The position numbers and the translations under genes were made by a program. The notes below the pieces were generated by a model that saw nothing but the letters and a program-made list of their open reading frames with translations, was not told the origin of the DNA and made no database searches. Source: Hyunsoonleella pacifica (lineage in GTDB: Bacteria; Bacteroidota; Bacteroidia; Flavobacteriales; Flavobacteriaceae). Taken from it: a DNA stretch of 64,000 nucleotides. Positions within the stretch are counted from its first letter, which is position 1. Each line of letters starts with the position of its first letter. The DNA lies in NCBI RefSeq assembly GCF_004310335.1, contig NZ_SIRS01000004.1, positions 186,001 through 250,000 of the forward strand. Direction: 5' to 3'. Positions 17,980 to 26,769 of the stretch are shown here, piece by piece.

Positions 17980-18399
17980 TTAGCCTTTAAATTCAGTCTT
18001 TACATGTGCACCATCACAATAAGGTTTATTATCAGACTTTCCACATCTACAAAAGGCAGTAGTTTTATTTTTTGTTTCAGAAGAACCATCTTTCGCAACA
18101 ACATTTAAAGTACCATAAATTAATAAAGGGCCATTTTCCAAAACCTCAACTTTGGTTTCCATAGTTTCTGAGGTTTTATCTTTTTCATCATTCATATAAA
18201 AACTCAAAGCTCCTGAAGGACATTGTTTTACTTGATTAATGATAGTCTTAGTTTCTGCTTCATCCATTTTAATCCAAGGTCTTAATCGTGGTCGAAACAC
18301 TTTAGGTAAACCCTTAGCACAAATCGCAGAATGGATACACTTTTCTGGTTCCCAAACCACGGTAGTTTCGCCATTGGAATATTCTTTTATTTTCCCCAT
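17980..18399 (-). CDS. Fused YjdI-type ferredoxin / CDGSH iron-sulfur protein
   Basis: This 139-residue cytosolic protein has two iron-sulfur modules. The N-terminal part (about 8-68) is a divergent 4Fe-4S mono-cluster domain of the YjdI type, with Cys21, Cys27 and Cys60 in CIHSAICAKG and QCPSGALSF. The C-terminal part (about 85-139) is a CDGSH domain with Cys117, Cys119, Cys128 and His132 (FCRCGKSDNKPYCDGAH), the 3Cys-1His 2Fe-2S ligand set of mitoNEET-like proteins. CDGSH proteins transfer electrons or clusters. The gene stands alone and diverges from kynU. Confidence 0.9.
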   Translation of the reverse strand: MGKIKEYSNGETTVVWEPEKCIHSAICAKGLPKVFRPRLRPWIKMDEAETKTIINQVKQCPSGALSFYMNDEKDKTSETMETKVEVLENGPLLIYGTLNVVAKDGSSETKNKTTAFCRCGKSDNKPYCDGAHVKTEFKG

Positions 18400-18484
18400 A
18401 ACTTTATGTTTTTACTAAAGATACAAAAATTTCAAATCATGTTAATGAGCTATTTTAGGTCTTCTTTTCTAAGCTTATATTGCT

Positions 18485-18492
18485 TATTTTTG
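18485..18492 (+). promoter_or_regulatory. -7 promoter box for the kynurenine operon
   Basis: TATTTTTG is an exact TAnnTTTG match. The start site would lie near 18497, about 20 bp before the TTG start of kynU. No clear -33 box is seen. Confidence 0.5.
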
Positions 18493-18516
18493 TTAGAAAC
18501 CGAAAATCAATAGCCA

Positions 18517-19788
18517 TTGTCCGATTACAAATTAGGTCCTGAATATGCTTTACAACAGGACCAAAATGATATTTTAAAATCATACAGAAATCAATTTCAC
18601 ATCCCAAAAGATAAAAAAGGAAACGACTTGATTTACATGACAGGCAACTCTTTGGGACTGCAACCTAAACAAACAAAATCTTATGTAAATCAAGAGCTTG
18701 ACGATTGGGCAAAATTAGGTGTAGAAGGACACTTTGGAGCCAAAAACCCCTGGCTACCCTATCATGAATTCCTAACAGAAAACATGGCTAAAATTGTTGG
18801 TGCTAAGCCTATTGAAGTTATTATAATGAATACCCTTACGGCTAACCTCCATTTTATGATGGCTTCATTTTACCAACCTACTGCATCTCGCTATAAAATC
18901 TTAATTGAAAGTGATGCATTTCCATCTGATAAATATGCTGTAGAATCGCAATTACGTCATCATGGATTTAATCATGAAGATGGCGTAGTGCTTTGGAAAC
19001 CACGACAAGGGGAAGAGTTATTAAATTACGAAGACTTAGAGGACATATTAGATGAGCAAGGAAAAGAAATTGCTTTAATTATGATTGGTGGAGTTAACTA
19101 CTACACTGGCCAGTTTTTCGATTTAAAGCGCATTACTGATTTAGGACATAAACATGGATGTATTGTTGGTTTTGATTGTGCGCACGGCGCAGGTAATGTA
19201 CAACTGAATTTACATGATTCTGGAGCAGATTTTGCAGCGTGGTGCACTTACAAATATTTAAATTCTGGTCCCGGAAGCTTAGCAGGGTGTTTTGTACATG
19301 AAAGACATGCCTATAGAAAAGATTTAAATCGATTTGCTGGATGGTGGAGTCATAATAAAGAAACACGTTTTAATATGCGTGGCGAATTCGATCAACTACC
19401 TGGAGCAGAAGGTTGGCAATTAAGTAATCCACCTATTTTATCTATGGCAGCCATAAAATCGTCTTTAGATATTTTTACTGAAGTTGGTATTGTAGCACTA
19501 ACAGAAAAGTCTAGAAAATTAACAGGCTATTTTGAGTTTTTGCTAAAATCCTTAGGAGAAGACATTATCAGAATTATTACACCAAGCAATCCTGAAGAAC
19601 GCGGTTGCCAATTATCCATCCAAGTAAAAAATGCAGATAAGTTATTACATCAAAAATTAACCGAAGCCGGCGTTATTAGTGATTGGCGAGAACCCGATGT
19701 GATTCGTTGTGCACCTGTACCTCTTTATAATTCGTTTGAAGATGTTTATAGGTTGGTTGAAAAATTGAGAGCTATTTTAAATGATTAA
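18517..19788 (+). CDS. kynU: Kynureninase
   Basis: This 423-residue PLP enzyme cleaves kynurenine or 3-hydroxykynurenine to (3-hydroxy)anthranilate and alanine. Recognisable features are MTGNSLGLQPKQ near residue 41, GFDCAHGAGNVQL (the PLP-binding Asp region) and CTYKYLNSGPGS with the Schiff-base Lys. The C-terminal small domain contains EERGCQLSIQ and the substrate-binding SDWREPDVIRCAPVPLYN. The start is TTG at 18517, giving SDYKLGPEYAL as the next residues, as in flavobacterial kynureninases. It is the first gene of the kynurenine cluster and overlaps the following small gene by 8 bp. Confidence 0.95.
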   Translation: MSDYKLGPEYALQQDQNDILKSYRNQFHIPKDKKGNDLIYMTGNSLGLQPKQTKSYVNQELDDWAKLGVEGHFGAKNPWLPYHEFLTENMAKIVGAKPIEVIIMNTLTANLHFMMASFYQPTASRYKILIESDAFPSDKYAVESQLRHHGFNHEDGVVLWKPRQGEELLNYEDLEDILDEQGKEIALIMIGGVNYYTGQFFDLKRITDLGHKHGCIVGFDCAHGAGNVQLNLHDSGADFAAWCTYKYLNSGPGSLAGCFVHERHAYRKDLNRFAGWWSHNKETRFNMRGEFDQLPGAEGWQLSNPPILSMAAIKSSLDIFTEVGIVALTEKSRKLTGYFEFLLKSLGEDIIRIITPSNPEERGCQLSIQVKNADKLLHQKLTEAGVISDWREPDVIRCAPVPLYNSFEDVYRLVEKLRAILND

Positions 19789-20185
19789 AAAAGCATTCAT
19801 ATTAGCACTAGTATTGCTACTAACAATTTGTTGTAATTCTGGCACTTATGATAATGATCCTAAATCATGGGAAAAAGTATTTGGAGAAGACAGTCCTAAA
19901 GAAATAGAAGTAATTCAATCCAGGTTTTGGAAATCTGCTCATTGGTCATATGAATTTGAGTTTTATTGCGAAATGAATGCAACCAAAGACTTCTTAACTT
20001 ATTATTTTATTGACCATTTTAAAATGAAAAGTCAAAAGGAAAAAGTTGTTTTCTATTCAAATAGTAAGCCTAATTGGTTTATTAATAATATAGAAAATTA
20101 TGAAGTTTGGGAAAAAGAACATTCAATTACTCTATATTTAAATAAAGAATCTAGTAAGGCTTATCTACATTGTATTCAATTTTAG
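19781..20185 (+). CDS. Small lipoprotein of unknown function in the kynurenine operon
   Basis: This 134-residue protein has a lipoprotein signal (hydrophobic 5-16, Cys17/Cys18 in LLTICCN). The rest is a soluble domain rich in aromatic and charged residues with no family I recognise. Its ATG overlaps the end of kynU by 8 bp and its stop lies 3 bp before the kmo ATG, so it is tightly cotranscribed between two enzymes of the pathway. An envelope lipoprotein in a tryptophan-catabolism operon is unexpected. The context gives no direct clue to function. Confidence 0.7.
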   Translation: MIKKAFILALVLLLTICCNSGTYDNDPKSWEKVFGEDSPKEIEVIQSRFWKSAHWSYEFEFYCEMNATKDFLTYYFIDHFKMKSQKEKVVFYSNSKPNWFINNIENYEVWEKEHSITLYLNKESSKAYLHCIQF

Positions 20186-20188
20186 CAA

Positions 20189-21589
20189 ATGAAAGAGAAA
20201 CAACAAAACATACTCATTATAGGTGCAGGACTTTGTGGCTCGCTTTTAGCACTTAGGCTAGCCCAAAGAGGCTACAATGTTTCTATATACGAAAAACGTC
20301 CTGATTTACGAAAAGTAGATATCAGTGCTGGTCGTTCTATTAATCTCGCATTTTCAGATCGTGGTAATAAAGCCATGAAATTAGTAGGTATAGAACACAA
20401 AGTAAAAACACTTTGTATTCCTATGCATGGACGTATGATACATGATGTACACGGTAATACGTTTCAATCTAATTACAGCGGAAGAGCAAACGAATACATC
20501 AATTCTATTTCTCGAGGAGCACTTAACTCCTTACTTTTAGACGAAGCTGAAAAACATAAAAACGTTAATATATATTTCAATAAAAAATGTAAATCAGTTG
20601 ATTTTGAAAAAACTACCGCGCTTTTTAAAGACCACCACACTAAAGACGAATTTGTGGAAGATGCAGACGTGATTATTGCCACAGATGGTGCAGGTTCTGT
20701 AATGCGTAAAAGTTATTACTTAGCTAAAAAGTTCTTGTTTAGTTTTTCACAAAACTATTTAACTCATGGTTATAAAGAACTCTCTATCTTACCTAAAGAA
20801 AATAGTGATTATAAAATTCATAAAAATGCATTACACATCTGGCCTCGTAAAAGTTTTATGTTAATTGCATTACCAAATTTAGATGGAAGTTTTACTGTTA
20901 CACTGTTTCTAAGTTATAATGAAGGCGAGTACAATTTTAATAATTTAACTAGTGAAGCTAGAGTTTTAGAATTCTTTCAAAAAGAATTCCCAGATGCCTT
21001 AGCAGTTATGCCCAATTTATTAGACGATTTCTTTTCAAACCCAACATCACCATCAGGTACTATAAAATGCTCACCTTGGCACTATAAAGGCAATACGCTT
21101 TTAATGGGAGATGCGGCCCATGCTATTGTGCCATTTTATGGGCAAGGGATGAACGCTTCTTTTGAAGATGTTGTAGAATTTGATGCTATTTTAAACAAAT
21201 ACAAAGGTAACTGGGAAACTGTATTTTCTGAATATGAAAAAACAAGAAAGAAAGATACCGATGCCATTGCTGATCTAGCTATTGATAATTTCCATGAGAT
21301 GAAAGATCATGTGGCAAACCCTATATTCCAAGAAAAACGAAAAATTGAAATGGCACTAGAAAAAGAGTTTCCAAATGATTATTCGTCTAAGTATAGTTTA
21401 GTTACCTTTAATGAAAATATTGGTTACCATGAAGCTATGCTACAAGGTCGTGCCCAAGACAAAGCAATATTGAATATGCTTTCAGATGGTGAAATTTCAC
21501 TTTCCGATGATATGAAAAGTATCTTAAAAAAAGTAAAAACAGAAACTACTACTATTTTAGAAAATAATAGAATAGCTGGGTTACAGTAA
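20189..21589 (+). CDS. kmo: Kynurenine 3-monooxygenase
   Basis: This 466-residue FAD-dependent aromatic hydroxylase converts kynurenine to 3-hydroxykynurenine with NADPH and O2. The N-terminal GAGLCGSLLALRLAQRG (about 9-25) is the dinucleotide-binding motif, GRSINLAFSDRG matches the KMO substrate region, and DVIIATDGAGSVMR is the DG motif. MGDAAHAIVPFYGQGMNASF (about 307-326) is the FAD GD motif in its KMO form. The C-terminal segment corresponds to the membrane-associated helix of the eukaryotic enzyme but is not clearly transmembrane here. It is cotranscribed with kynU. Confidence 0.94.
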   Translation: MKEKQQNILIIGAGLCGSLLALRLAQRGYNVSIYEKRPDLRKVDISAGRSINLAFSDRGNKAMKLVGIEHKVKTLCIPMHGRMIHDVHGNTFQSNYSGRANEYINSISRGALNSLLLDEAEKHKNVNIYFNKKCKSVDFEKTTALFKDHHTKDEFVEDADVIIATDGAGSVMRKSYYLAKKFLFSFSQNYLTHGYKELSILPKENSDYKIHKNALHIWPRKSFMLIALPNLDGSFTVTLFLSYNEGEYNFNNLTSEARVLEFFQKEFPDALAVMPNLLDDFFSNPTSPSGTIKCSPWHYKGNTLLMGDAAHAIVPFYGQGMNASFEDVVEFDAILNKYKGNWETVFSEYEKTRKKDTDAIADLAIDNFHEMKDHVANPIFQEKRKIEMALEKEFPNDYSSKYSLVTFNENIGYHEAMLQGRAQDKAILNMLSDGEISLSDDMKSILKKVKTETTTILENNRIAGLQ

Positions 21590-21643
21590 AAAATTATTCG
21601 GTCAAAAAGAACGATACTAATTGATTATATAATATAGGAAACC

Positions 21644-22339
21644 ATGTTTAAAAAATTAATCTTTCTTATTTACGCTATATTACCAATTACCACCATTGCT
21701 CAGGATAATATTTGGTACAAGGCTGACTTTGAATTTCAGGATAGAATTCTAAAAAACAACGACAGTATTGTGCATGAAAGATATAAAACCTATGGTGTAG
21801 AAAAACCGTATTGGAAGCACGACAAGGTTTTAAATATAACAGACATCAAAAAAGTAAAAAACACCAGCTATATACTTTTTAAACTAGATAAGGATGCAAC
21901 CGCAGGAGGTGTATTTACCAAAATTGAAGATAAATTTTTATTAGCTCATATTCCTAGAAAAAAACACTCCTCTATTGAAGCATTAGAAGCATTACCTGGA
22001 AATGATATCCCTCATAAATTATATGTATCGGAAAGTGTTGTTACAAACATTTCAGAATATAAATCGCTTGAGAAACTCACTAAAGAAGATTTAGTTACTG
22101 CAATTAAGTTTGTGCAATCTTACAGTAAGGTATTTGAGGATATATTAAATGCAAATCCAGAAATAAAACAGTTTAGTTTATTTAAAATGGCAGAAAACTT
22201 ATATCATCTTAAACTATATCAACTTAGATATAATCCTTTTGATCTTCCTGATGAAGGAAACTATTTAGATAAGTTTAAAGATGACAATGAACTTAAATCC
22301 CTTTTTGAAGGAAAACAGTATTTTAAACTTAGATTGTAA
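21644..22339 (+). CDS. Secreted protein of unknown function in the kynurenine cluster
   Basis: This 231-residue protein has a signal peptide (hydrophobic 4-18, cleavage near TTIAQDN). The mature part is mixed alpha/beta with no motif I recognise: a Lys/Asp-rich first half and a helical second half. It lies 54 bp after kmo and 20 bp before an SDR gene on the same strand. It is unlikely to be an enzyme of the cytosolic pathway. It could be an unrelated passenger. Confidence 0.6.
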   Translation: MFKKLIFLIYAILPITTIAQDNIWYKADFEFQDRILKNNDSIVHERYKTYGVEKPYWKHDKVLNITDIKKVKNTSYILFKLDKDATAGGVFTKIEDKFLLAHIPRKKHSSIEALEALPGNDIPHKLYVSESVVTNISEYKSLEKLTKEDLVTAIKFVQSYSKVFEDILNANPEIKQFSLFKMAENLYHLKLYQLRYNPFDLPDEGNYLDKFKDDNELKSLFEGKQYFKLRL

Positions 22340-22359
22340 ATTAACCAACCCCATTATAA

Positions 22360-23142
22360 ATGAATCTTAATTTAAACAATAAAAATGCTTTAGTTTGTGG
22401 AAGCACTCAAGGTATAGGAAAAGCTACAGCTATTGCCTTAGCTCAAGAAGGGGTTAACGTTACTTTAGTTGCTAGAGATAGAGAAAAACTAAAAAGCGTT
22501 TTAGCAGAATTACCGCAACATAGAAATCACAGTTATATAGTGGCTGATTTCTTGAATCCAAGGGATTTACAAGAACAAGTTATTAAGTTTATAGAAAAAC
22601 AACACGGTTTTCATATCGTAGTTAACAATACTGGTGGGCCAGCTAGTGGTGAAATTGTAAATGCGAGCCTTGAGGCGTTTGAAAATGCATTTACTATGCA
22701 TGTAAAATGTAATCATCTATTAGCACAATCTACCGTACCTTTTATGAAAGCAGAAGGTTTTGGTAGGATAGTTAATGTTATTTCAACATCTGTAAAAGAA
22801 CCTATTCCGCAACTTGGTGTGAGCAATACTATTAGAGGTGCAGTTGGTAATTGGAGTAAAACATTAAGTATGGAAGTTGCAAAATTTGGTATTACGGTAA
22901 ATAATGTACTCCCCGGATTTACTGATACTGAACGCTTGGCAGAAATTATTAAAATAAAAGCTAAGTTAGAAGATAAATCTATTGATAAGATGACTGAAAT
23001 CATGAAAAACTATACACCTGCTAAACGGTTTGCCCAACCCGAAGAAACTGCAAATGCTATAGTATTTTTAGCTAGTGAAGCTGCTAGCTATATTAATGGA
23101 ATTAATATTCCTGTAGATGGTGGCAGAACAAAATCCTTGTAA
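22360..23142 (+). CDS. SDR-family protein lacking the YxxxK dyad
   Basis: This 260-residue short-chain dehydrogenase/reductase-fold protein has an N-terminal dinucleotide site VCGSTQGIGKATA (about 12-24) and the motif VNNTGGP in place of NNAG. The ISTS segment aligns with the catalytic Ser. Where classical SDRs have YxxxK, the sequence reads LGVSNTIRGA, so both Tyr and Lys are replaced. This LSNT/VSNT-R subgroup is widespread and often annotated 3-oxoacyl-ACP reductase, but its chemistry is not established. Its position in the cluster suggests action on a kynurenine-pathway intermediate. Confidence 0.85.
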   Translation: MNLNLNNKNALVCGSTQGIGKATAIALAQEGVNVTLVARDREKLKSVLAELPQHRNHSYIVADFLNPRDLQEQVIKFIEKQHGFHIVVNNTGGPASGEIVNASLEAFENAFTMHVKCNHLLAQSTVPFMKAEGFGRIVNVISTSVKEPIPQLGVSNTIRGAVGNWSKTLSMEVAKFGITVNNVLPGFTDTERLAEIIKIKAKLEDKSIDKMTEIMKNYTPAKRFAQPEETANAIVFLASEAASYINGINIPVDGGRTKSL

Positions 23143-23291
23143 ATAAGCTCTTCTTTACCCATCACTATAAAAAGTAGAAATTAGTGTAATACTAAGATGT
23201 TTTTTATCTTTAAGATTGAATTAAATAATAATTAAAACTCAGATCTGTATTTTGAGTTTGTCTCCCCTTGGAGAAAAAGAGAAACTTTTCT

Positions 23292-23825
23292 ATGAGTAAT
23301 TTAACATCCCCTATAAACTTTAAAGCTTGGATTGAAGAAAACCGTCATCTGCTTAAACCGCCAGTAGGCAATAAAGTAGTTTGGAAAGACGGGGACTTTA
23401 TAGTGATGGTTGTTGGCGGGCCTAATAACAGAAAAGATTATCACTACAATGAAACACCAGAATTTTTCTACCAAGTAGAAGGGGATATTGTTTTAAAAAT
23501 AATTGATAAAGGCACACCAAAAGATATACATATAAAAGAAGGAGATATTTATTTATTACCTCCAAAGGTACCACACTCACCGCAACGTGGAGCCAATACC
23601 GTTGGATTGGTTATTGAATATAAGCGTCCAAAAGGTATGAAAGATGCTTTACTTTGGTTTTGCGAAAACTGCGTCACAAAACTATACGAAGAAGACTTTA
23701 CTTTAGATAATATTGAAACTGATATGCCTAAAATTTTTGATAAATATTACGGCGATACAACAAAACGTAGTTGTCCAAACTGTGGAGAAATAATGCAGCC
23801 TCCTAAAAAAGTTAAGATTGAATAA
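23292..23825 (+). CDS. 3-hydroxyanthranilate 3,4-dioxygenase
   Basis: This 177-residue cupin dioxygenase opens 3-hydroxyanthranilate to 2-amino-3-carboxymuconate semialdehyde. The catalytic iron ligands His51, Glu57 and His95 are present (DYHYNETPEFFYQ; KVPHSPQR). They sit at the same positions I recall for the characterised bacterial enzyme. The second, rubredoxin-like iron site of bacterial homologues is also intact: Cys124/Cys127 (FCENC) and Cys161/Cys164 (SCPNCG). I place the start at the ATG at 23292 rather than an in-frame TTG 24 bp upstream, because the family begins with this short N-terminus. The usual gene symbols differ between species (nbaC, haao), so none is assigned. Confidence 0.94.
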   Translation: MSNLTSPINFKAWIEENRHLLKPPVGNKVVWKDGDFIVMVVGGPNNRKDYHYNETPEFFYQVEGDIVLKIIDKGTPKDIHIKEGDIYLLPPKVPHSPQRGANTVGLVIEYKRPKGMKDALLWFCENCVTKLYEEDFTLDNIETDMPKIFDKYYGDTTKRSCPNCGEIMQPPKKVKIE

Positions 23826-23861
23826 ATAACTTAAAGATTCCTGACCTCTCAGGACTTGAAT

Positions 23862-24944
23862 ATGAAACGCAAACTTCGAATAAATGGTCATTCTCACTTA
23901 CTACCATACCCTGAAGAAATACCAGAATTTATGCGTGAAAAAGGTATTTTTTGGGTAGACAAAGATCGAAAATTCATGCTTCAAAAAGGATGGAAACGTC
24001 CTGTAACAGACTCCAGCTTCTTTTTAAATGAAAAGTTAGAATGGATGGAACGCAATAAGTTAGACCATGCGGTGGTGTTGAACTTATCCCAACTTTATGG
24101 TAACGGCTTGCGTGTAGAAGAAATGAAAAAAGCATTACGCTTTCAAAATGATTTTAATGCTAGAATTCAGCATGAACACCCACATAAATTCACTTGTGGC
24201 TTTGTGGTACACCCCGGTTTTATAAGAAGTGCCGGTTGGGAAATAGAACGTTGTGTGGAAACTTTAGGGATGCGCTTATTATGTTTACCAACGCATTACA
24301 TGGACACTATTGGTACGTGGCGTTGTATTTTTGATGAGGAAAACGAACCTCTTTTTGAGTTAGCTAATAAATATAATTTAGCAGTTGAAATCCACCCTTA
24401 TGATGGGGAAAAATTTATAAACCTTGAAAATACTGCATGGAGGTTTCACCTAATTTGGATGTTGGCCCAGTGTGCAGATGCTTATCATTTTTTAACATTA
24501 AATGGTTATCAAGAAAAGTTCCCAAACATGCGTACATGCTTTGCTCATGGCGGACAATTGGCACAAATTAATTTAGGTAGACGTATTCAAGGGTTTGATG
24601 GTAGACCTGATTTGTTTGAAGGCAAGCATCACCCCAGAAAAGCAGTTGGTCATAAAAATATTTTCTTTGACACTCTTGTTCATGATACTGGAGGTTTAGA
24701 TTTATTAATTAGAAATCACGGGGCTAAACAAGTTATTATGGGGCTAGACGACCCTTATCCTTTAGGAGAAATGGAAAGTGAACCGCAATCTTCATATCCT
24801 GGCAAACTTCTAGACTTAGCTATTGAACGAGATATCATTACAGAAACCGAATATAATGCTATTTGGGAAGATAACGTTTTACAATGGTTATATGGTGATG
24901 ATGAAAATGGCAAAAAAGAATTGGTTAATAGAATTCTATCCTAA
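23862..24944 (+). CDS. ACMSD-like amidohydrolase
   Basis: This 360-residue TIM-barrel metal-dependent hydrolase is probably 2-amino-3-carboxymuconate-6-semialdehyde decarboxylase. The metal ligands are visible: His10-x-His12 (NGHSHLLPYP), His in AVEIHPYDG, His in CFAHGG and Asp in MGLDDPYPLGE. The protein follows the dioxygenase gene by 36 bp, and its predicted substrate is that enzyme's product. ATG at 23862 is chosen over a TTG six bases upstream. The protein is somewhat longer than the roughly 330-residue ACMSD, with extra N-terminal sequence around residues 18-50. Confidence 0.88.
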   Translation: MKRKLRINGHSHLLPYPEEIPEFMREKGIFWVDKDRKFMLQKGWKRPVTDSSFFLNEKLEWMERNKLDHAVVLNLSQLYGNGLRVEEMKKALRFQNDFNARIQHEHPHKFTCGFVVHPGFIRSAGWEIERCVETLGMRLLCLPTHYMDTIGTWRCIFDEENEPLFELANKYNLAVEIHPYDGEKFINLENTAWRFHLIWMLAQCADAYHFLTLNGYQEKFPNMRTCFAHGGQLAQINLGRRIQGFDGRPDLFEGKHHPRKAVGHKNIFFDTLVHDTGGLDLLIRNHGAKQVIMGLDDPYPLGEMESEPQSSYPGKLLDLAIERDIITETEYNAIWEDNVLQWLYGDDENGKKELVNRILS

Positions 24945-25002
24945 AAAATGCTATTAAGTTTACTTTTCTTTCATATATTTAAACAATCAACAAACTAAAA
25001 TT

Positions 25003-25242
25003 ATGAGAAAAATAGGTTCTTACATGGTCTTTTTTGGACTCTTTGCAATTGTTTTGAATTTTATAGATAGAGTACCAACCATATTAATGTGGATATACAG
25101 TTGGGGAGATACTACAGCTTGGATAATAAAAATAGCATTAGTCGTTGTAGGAGCCATACTCTTTATAATGGGAGGAAAAGCTGAAGGGACTGAAACTGGA
25201 AACCCTACTAGTGATAATGCTGCTCCAAAAGTAGAAGAATAA
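25003..25242 (+). CDS. Small membrane protein
   Basis: This 79-residue protein has two predicted membrane helices (about 5-22 and 42-60) and a short acidic, Thr/Asn-rich C-terminal tail. It has no catalytic motif. Its first helix and Trp-rich loop (ILMWIYSWGDTTAW) resemble small flavobacterial membrane proteins of unknown role. It lies 58 bp downstream of the ACMSD-like gene and 65 bp upstream of the O-methyltransferase gene, all on the same strand. Confidence 0.7.
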   Translation: MRKIGSYMVFFGLFAIVLNFIDRVPTILMWIYSWGDTTAWIIKIALVVVGAILFIMGGKAEGTETGNPTSDNAAPKVEE

Positions 25243-25307
25243 TAATCGTACTTTTTAGTGATTACCCTAAATTTGTTTTCTATTTTTAGAACTCAAACAG
25301 GTAACTT

Positions 25308-25958
25308 ATGCATTTTATTCCTGAAGATTTAGATGATTATGTTGTGGCACACTCTGAAAATGAGCCTGAATTACTACAACAACTTACAAGAGAAACTTAC
25401 CAAAAAATTTTGCAGCCACGCATGTTAAGTGGGCCCTACCAAGGTAGAGTTTTAAGTATGATATCTAAATTAGTAAATCCAAAAAATATTTTAGAAATTG
25501 GAACATATACTGGCTATTCTGCACTATGCCTAGCTGAAGGTATGCAACCTGATGGCGAATTACATACTATTGATATTAATGAGGAGCTTATGGATTTCCA
25601 GAGGAAGTACTTTGATTTGTCTGAATACGGTTCCCGCATTCATCAACATTTAGGAAATGCTTTAGATATTATTCCCGGTTTAGATGTAACTTTTGATTTG
25701 GTATTTATTGACGCAGATAAAGAAAACTATTCCAATTATTTCAACATTGTGATAGATAAATTGAGTTCTGGAGGTATTATTTTATCTGATAATGTACTTT
25801 GGAGTGGTAAGGTTTTAAACACTTCATTAAAAAAAGAAGACATTTCTACTCCAGCACTAATTGCATATAACAAACTTTTAAAAGAAGATTCTCGTATCGA
25901 AACTGTTGTATTACCTATTAGAGATGGGTTAACCATAAGTAGAAAAAAGGATTCTTAA
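25308..25958 (+). CDS. O-methyltransferase (COMT-like, SAM-dependent)
   Basis: This 216-residue cytosolic methyltransferase is of the small O-methyltransferase family. Motif I is ILEIGTYTGYSALCLAEGM (about 63-81), followed by LHTIDINEE. The catalytic-metal region is DLVFIDADKENYSNY, and LSDNVLWSGKVL matches the D-N-x-L-W-x-G element of cation-dependent catechol/caffeoyl-CoA-type enzymes. Related bacterial proteins methylate catechols or tRNA 5-hydroxyuridine (TrmR). The position after a 3-hydroxyanthranilate pathway makes either role possible. The gene ends 12 bp before the esterase gene. Confidence 0.88.
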   Translation: MHFIPEDLDDYVVAHSENEPELLQQLTRETYQKILQPRMLSGPYQGRVLSMISKLVNPKNILEIGTYTGYSALCLAEGMQPDGELHTIDINEELMDFQRKYFDLSEYGSRIHQHLGNALDIIPGLDVTFDLVFIDADKENYSNYFNIVIDKLSSGGIILSDNVLWSGKVLNTSLKKEDISTPALIAYNKLLKEDSRIETVVLPIRDGLTISRKKDS

Positions 25959-25970
25959 ACACAAAAAGAT

Positions 25971-26756
25971 ATGACTTTATTAAATTTTAAGCTATTAAGC
26001 GCAGTTTTAATTATCTCTAGTTTTAGCGTAGTAAATTCTCAATCTACTTCATCACTTTTCAGTTATGAAGAATATGTAAATACACAAGGAGACACCTTAA
26101 AATACAGGCAGTTAGTTTGTGATTATGCTGATGACACTAAAAAATATCCATTAGTAATTTTTTTACACGGAATGGGCGAGAGAGGTAATAATAATGAAGC
26201 CCAGTTAAAATGGGGTGTTAGAAATTTTGCAACAAGCGAAAACATGTCTCAAAACCCATGTATAGTAATTGCGCCGCAGTGTCCTGATAATAGTGTATGG
26301 GGAAGTTATAATAGAAACATGGAACTTCAACCTGAACCTACTAAACCAATGAAACTTCTTAGAGAACTTATAAATGAACTGATAAAAAAATCTCCCGTAG
26401 ACCCTAATAGAATATACATTACAGGACTTTCAATGGGCGGTTTTGGAACCTATGATGCCATTTCAAGGTATCCAGACTTATTTGCTGCAGCAGTTCCTGT
26501 TTGCGGAGGAGGCGATATTTCTAAAGCTAAAGACTTTGCGCATATGCCAATTTGGATATTTCATGGAGCAATAGATAGTATAGTAAAACCCATTTTATCA
26601 ATAAACATGCTAAATGCTCTAATAGAAGCTGGTGCTACACCTGGTTACACACAATATCCAGAAGTGGGGCACTTTTCTTGGATTATGGCTTATAGCGATA
26701 AAAATATGATGACTTGGTTATTTAAGCGACGCAAAGAAAGTAAACTTACGAATTAA
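25971..26756 (+). CDS. Secreted alpha/beta-hydrolase (prolyl-oligopeptidase-like / esterase)
   Basis: This 261-residue protein has a signal peptide (about 1-23, ...SVVNSQS). The alpha/beta-hydrolase fold is complete: the oxyanion-region HG in FLHGMGERGNNNE, the nucleophile elbow GLSMGGFG (Ser near 155), and Asp in IFHGAIDSIV. The catalytic His lies in EVGHFSWIMAY. The family, annotated as dienelactone hydrolase-like or predicted peptidase, acts in the periplasm or outside the cell. It is probably cotranscribed with the O-methyltransferase gene. The substrate is unknown. Confidence 0.88.
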   Translation: MTLLNFKLLSAVLIISSFSVVNSQSTSSLFSYEEYVNTQGDTLKYRQLVCDYADDTKKYPLVIFLHGMGERGNNNEAQLKWGVRNFATSENMSQNPCIVIAPQCPDNSVWGSYNRNMELQPEPTKPMKLLRELINELIKKSPVDPNRIYITGLSMGGFGTYDAISRYPDLFAAAVPVCGGGDISKAKDFAHMPIWIFHGAIDSIVKPILSINMLNALIEAGATPGYTQYPEVGHFSWIMAYSDKNMMTWLFKRRKESKLTN

Positions 26757-26769
26757 GCTTTTAAATATT

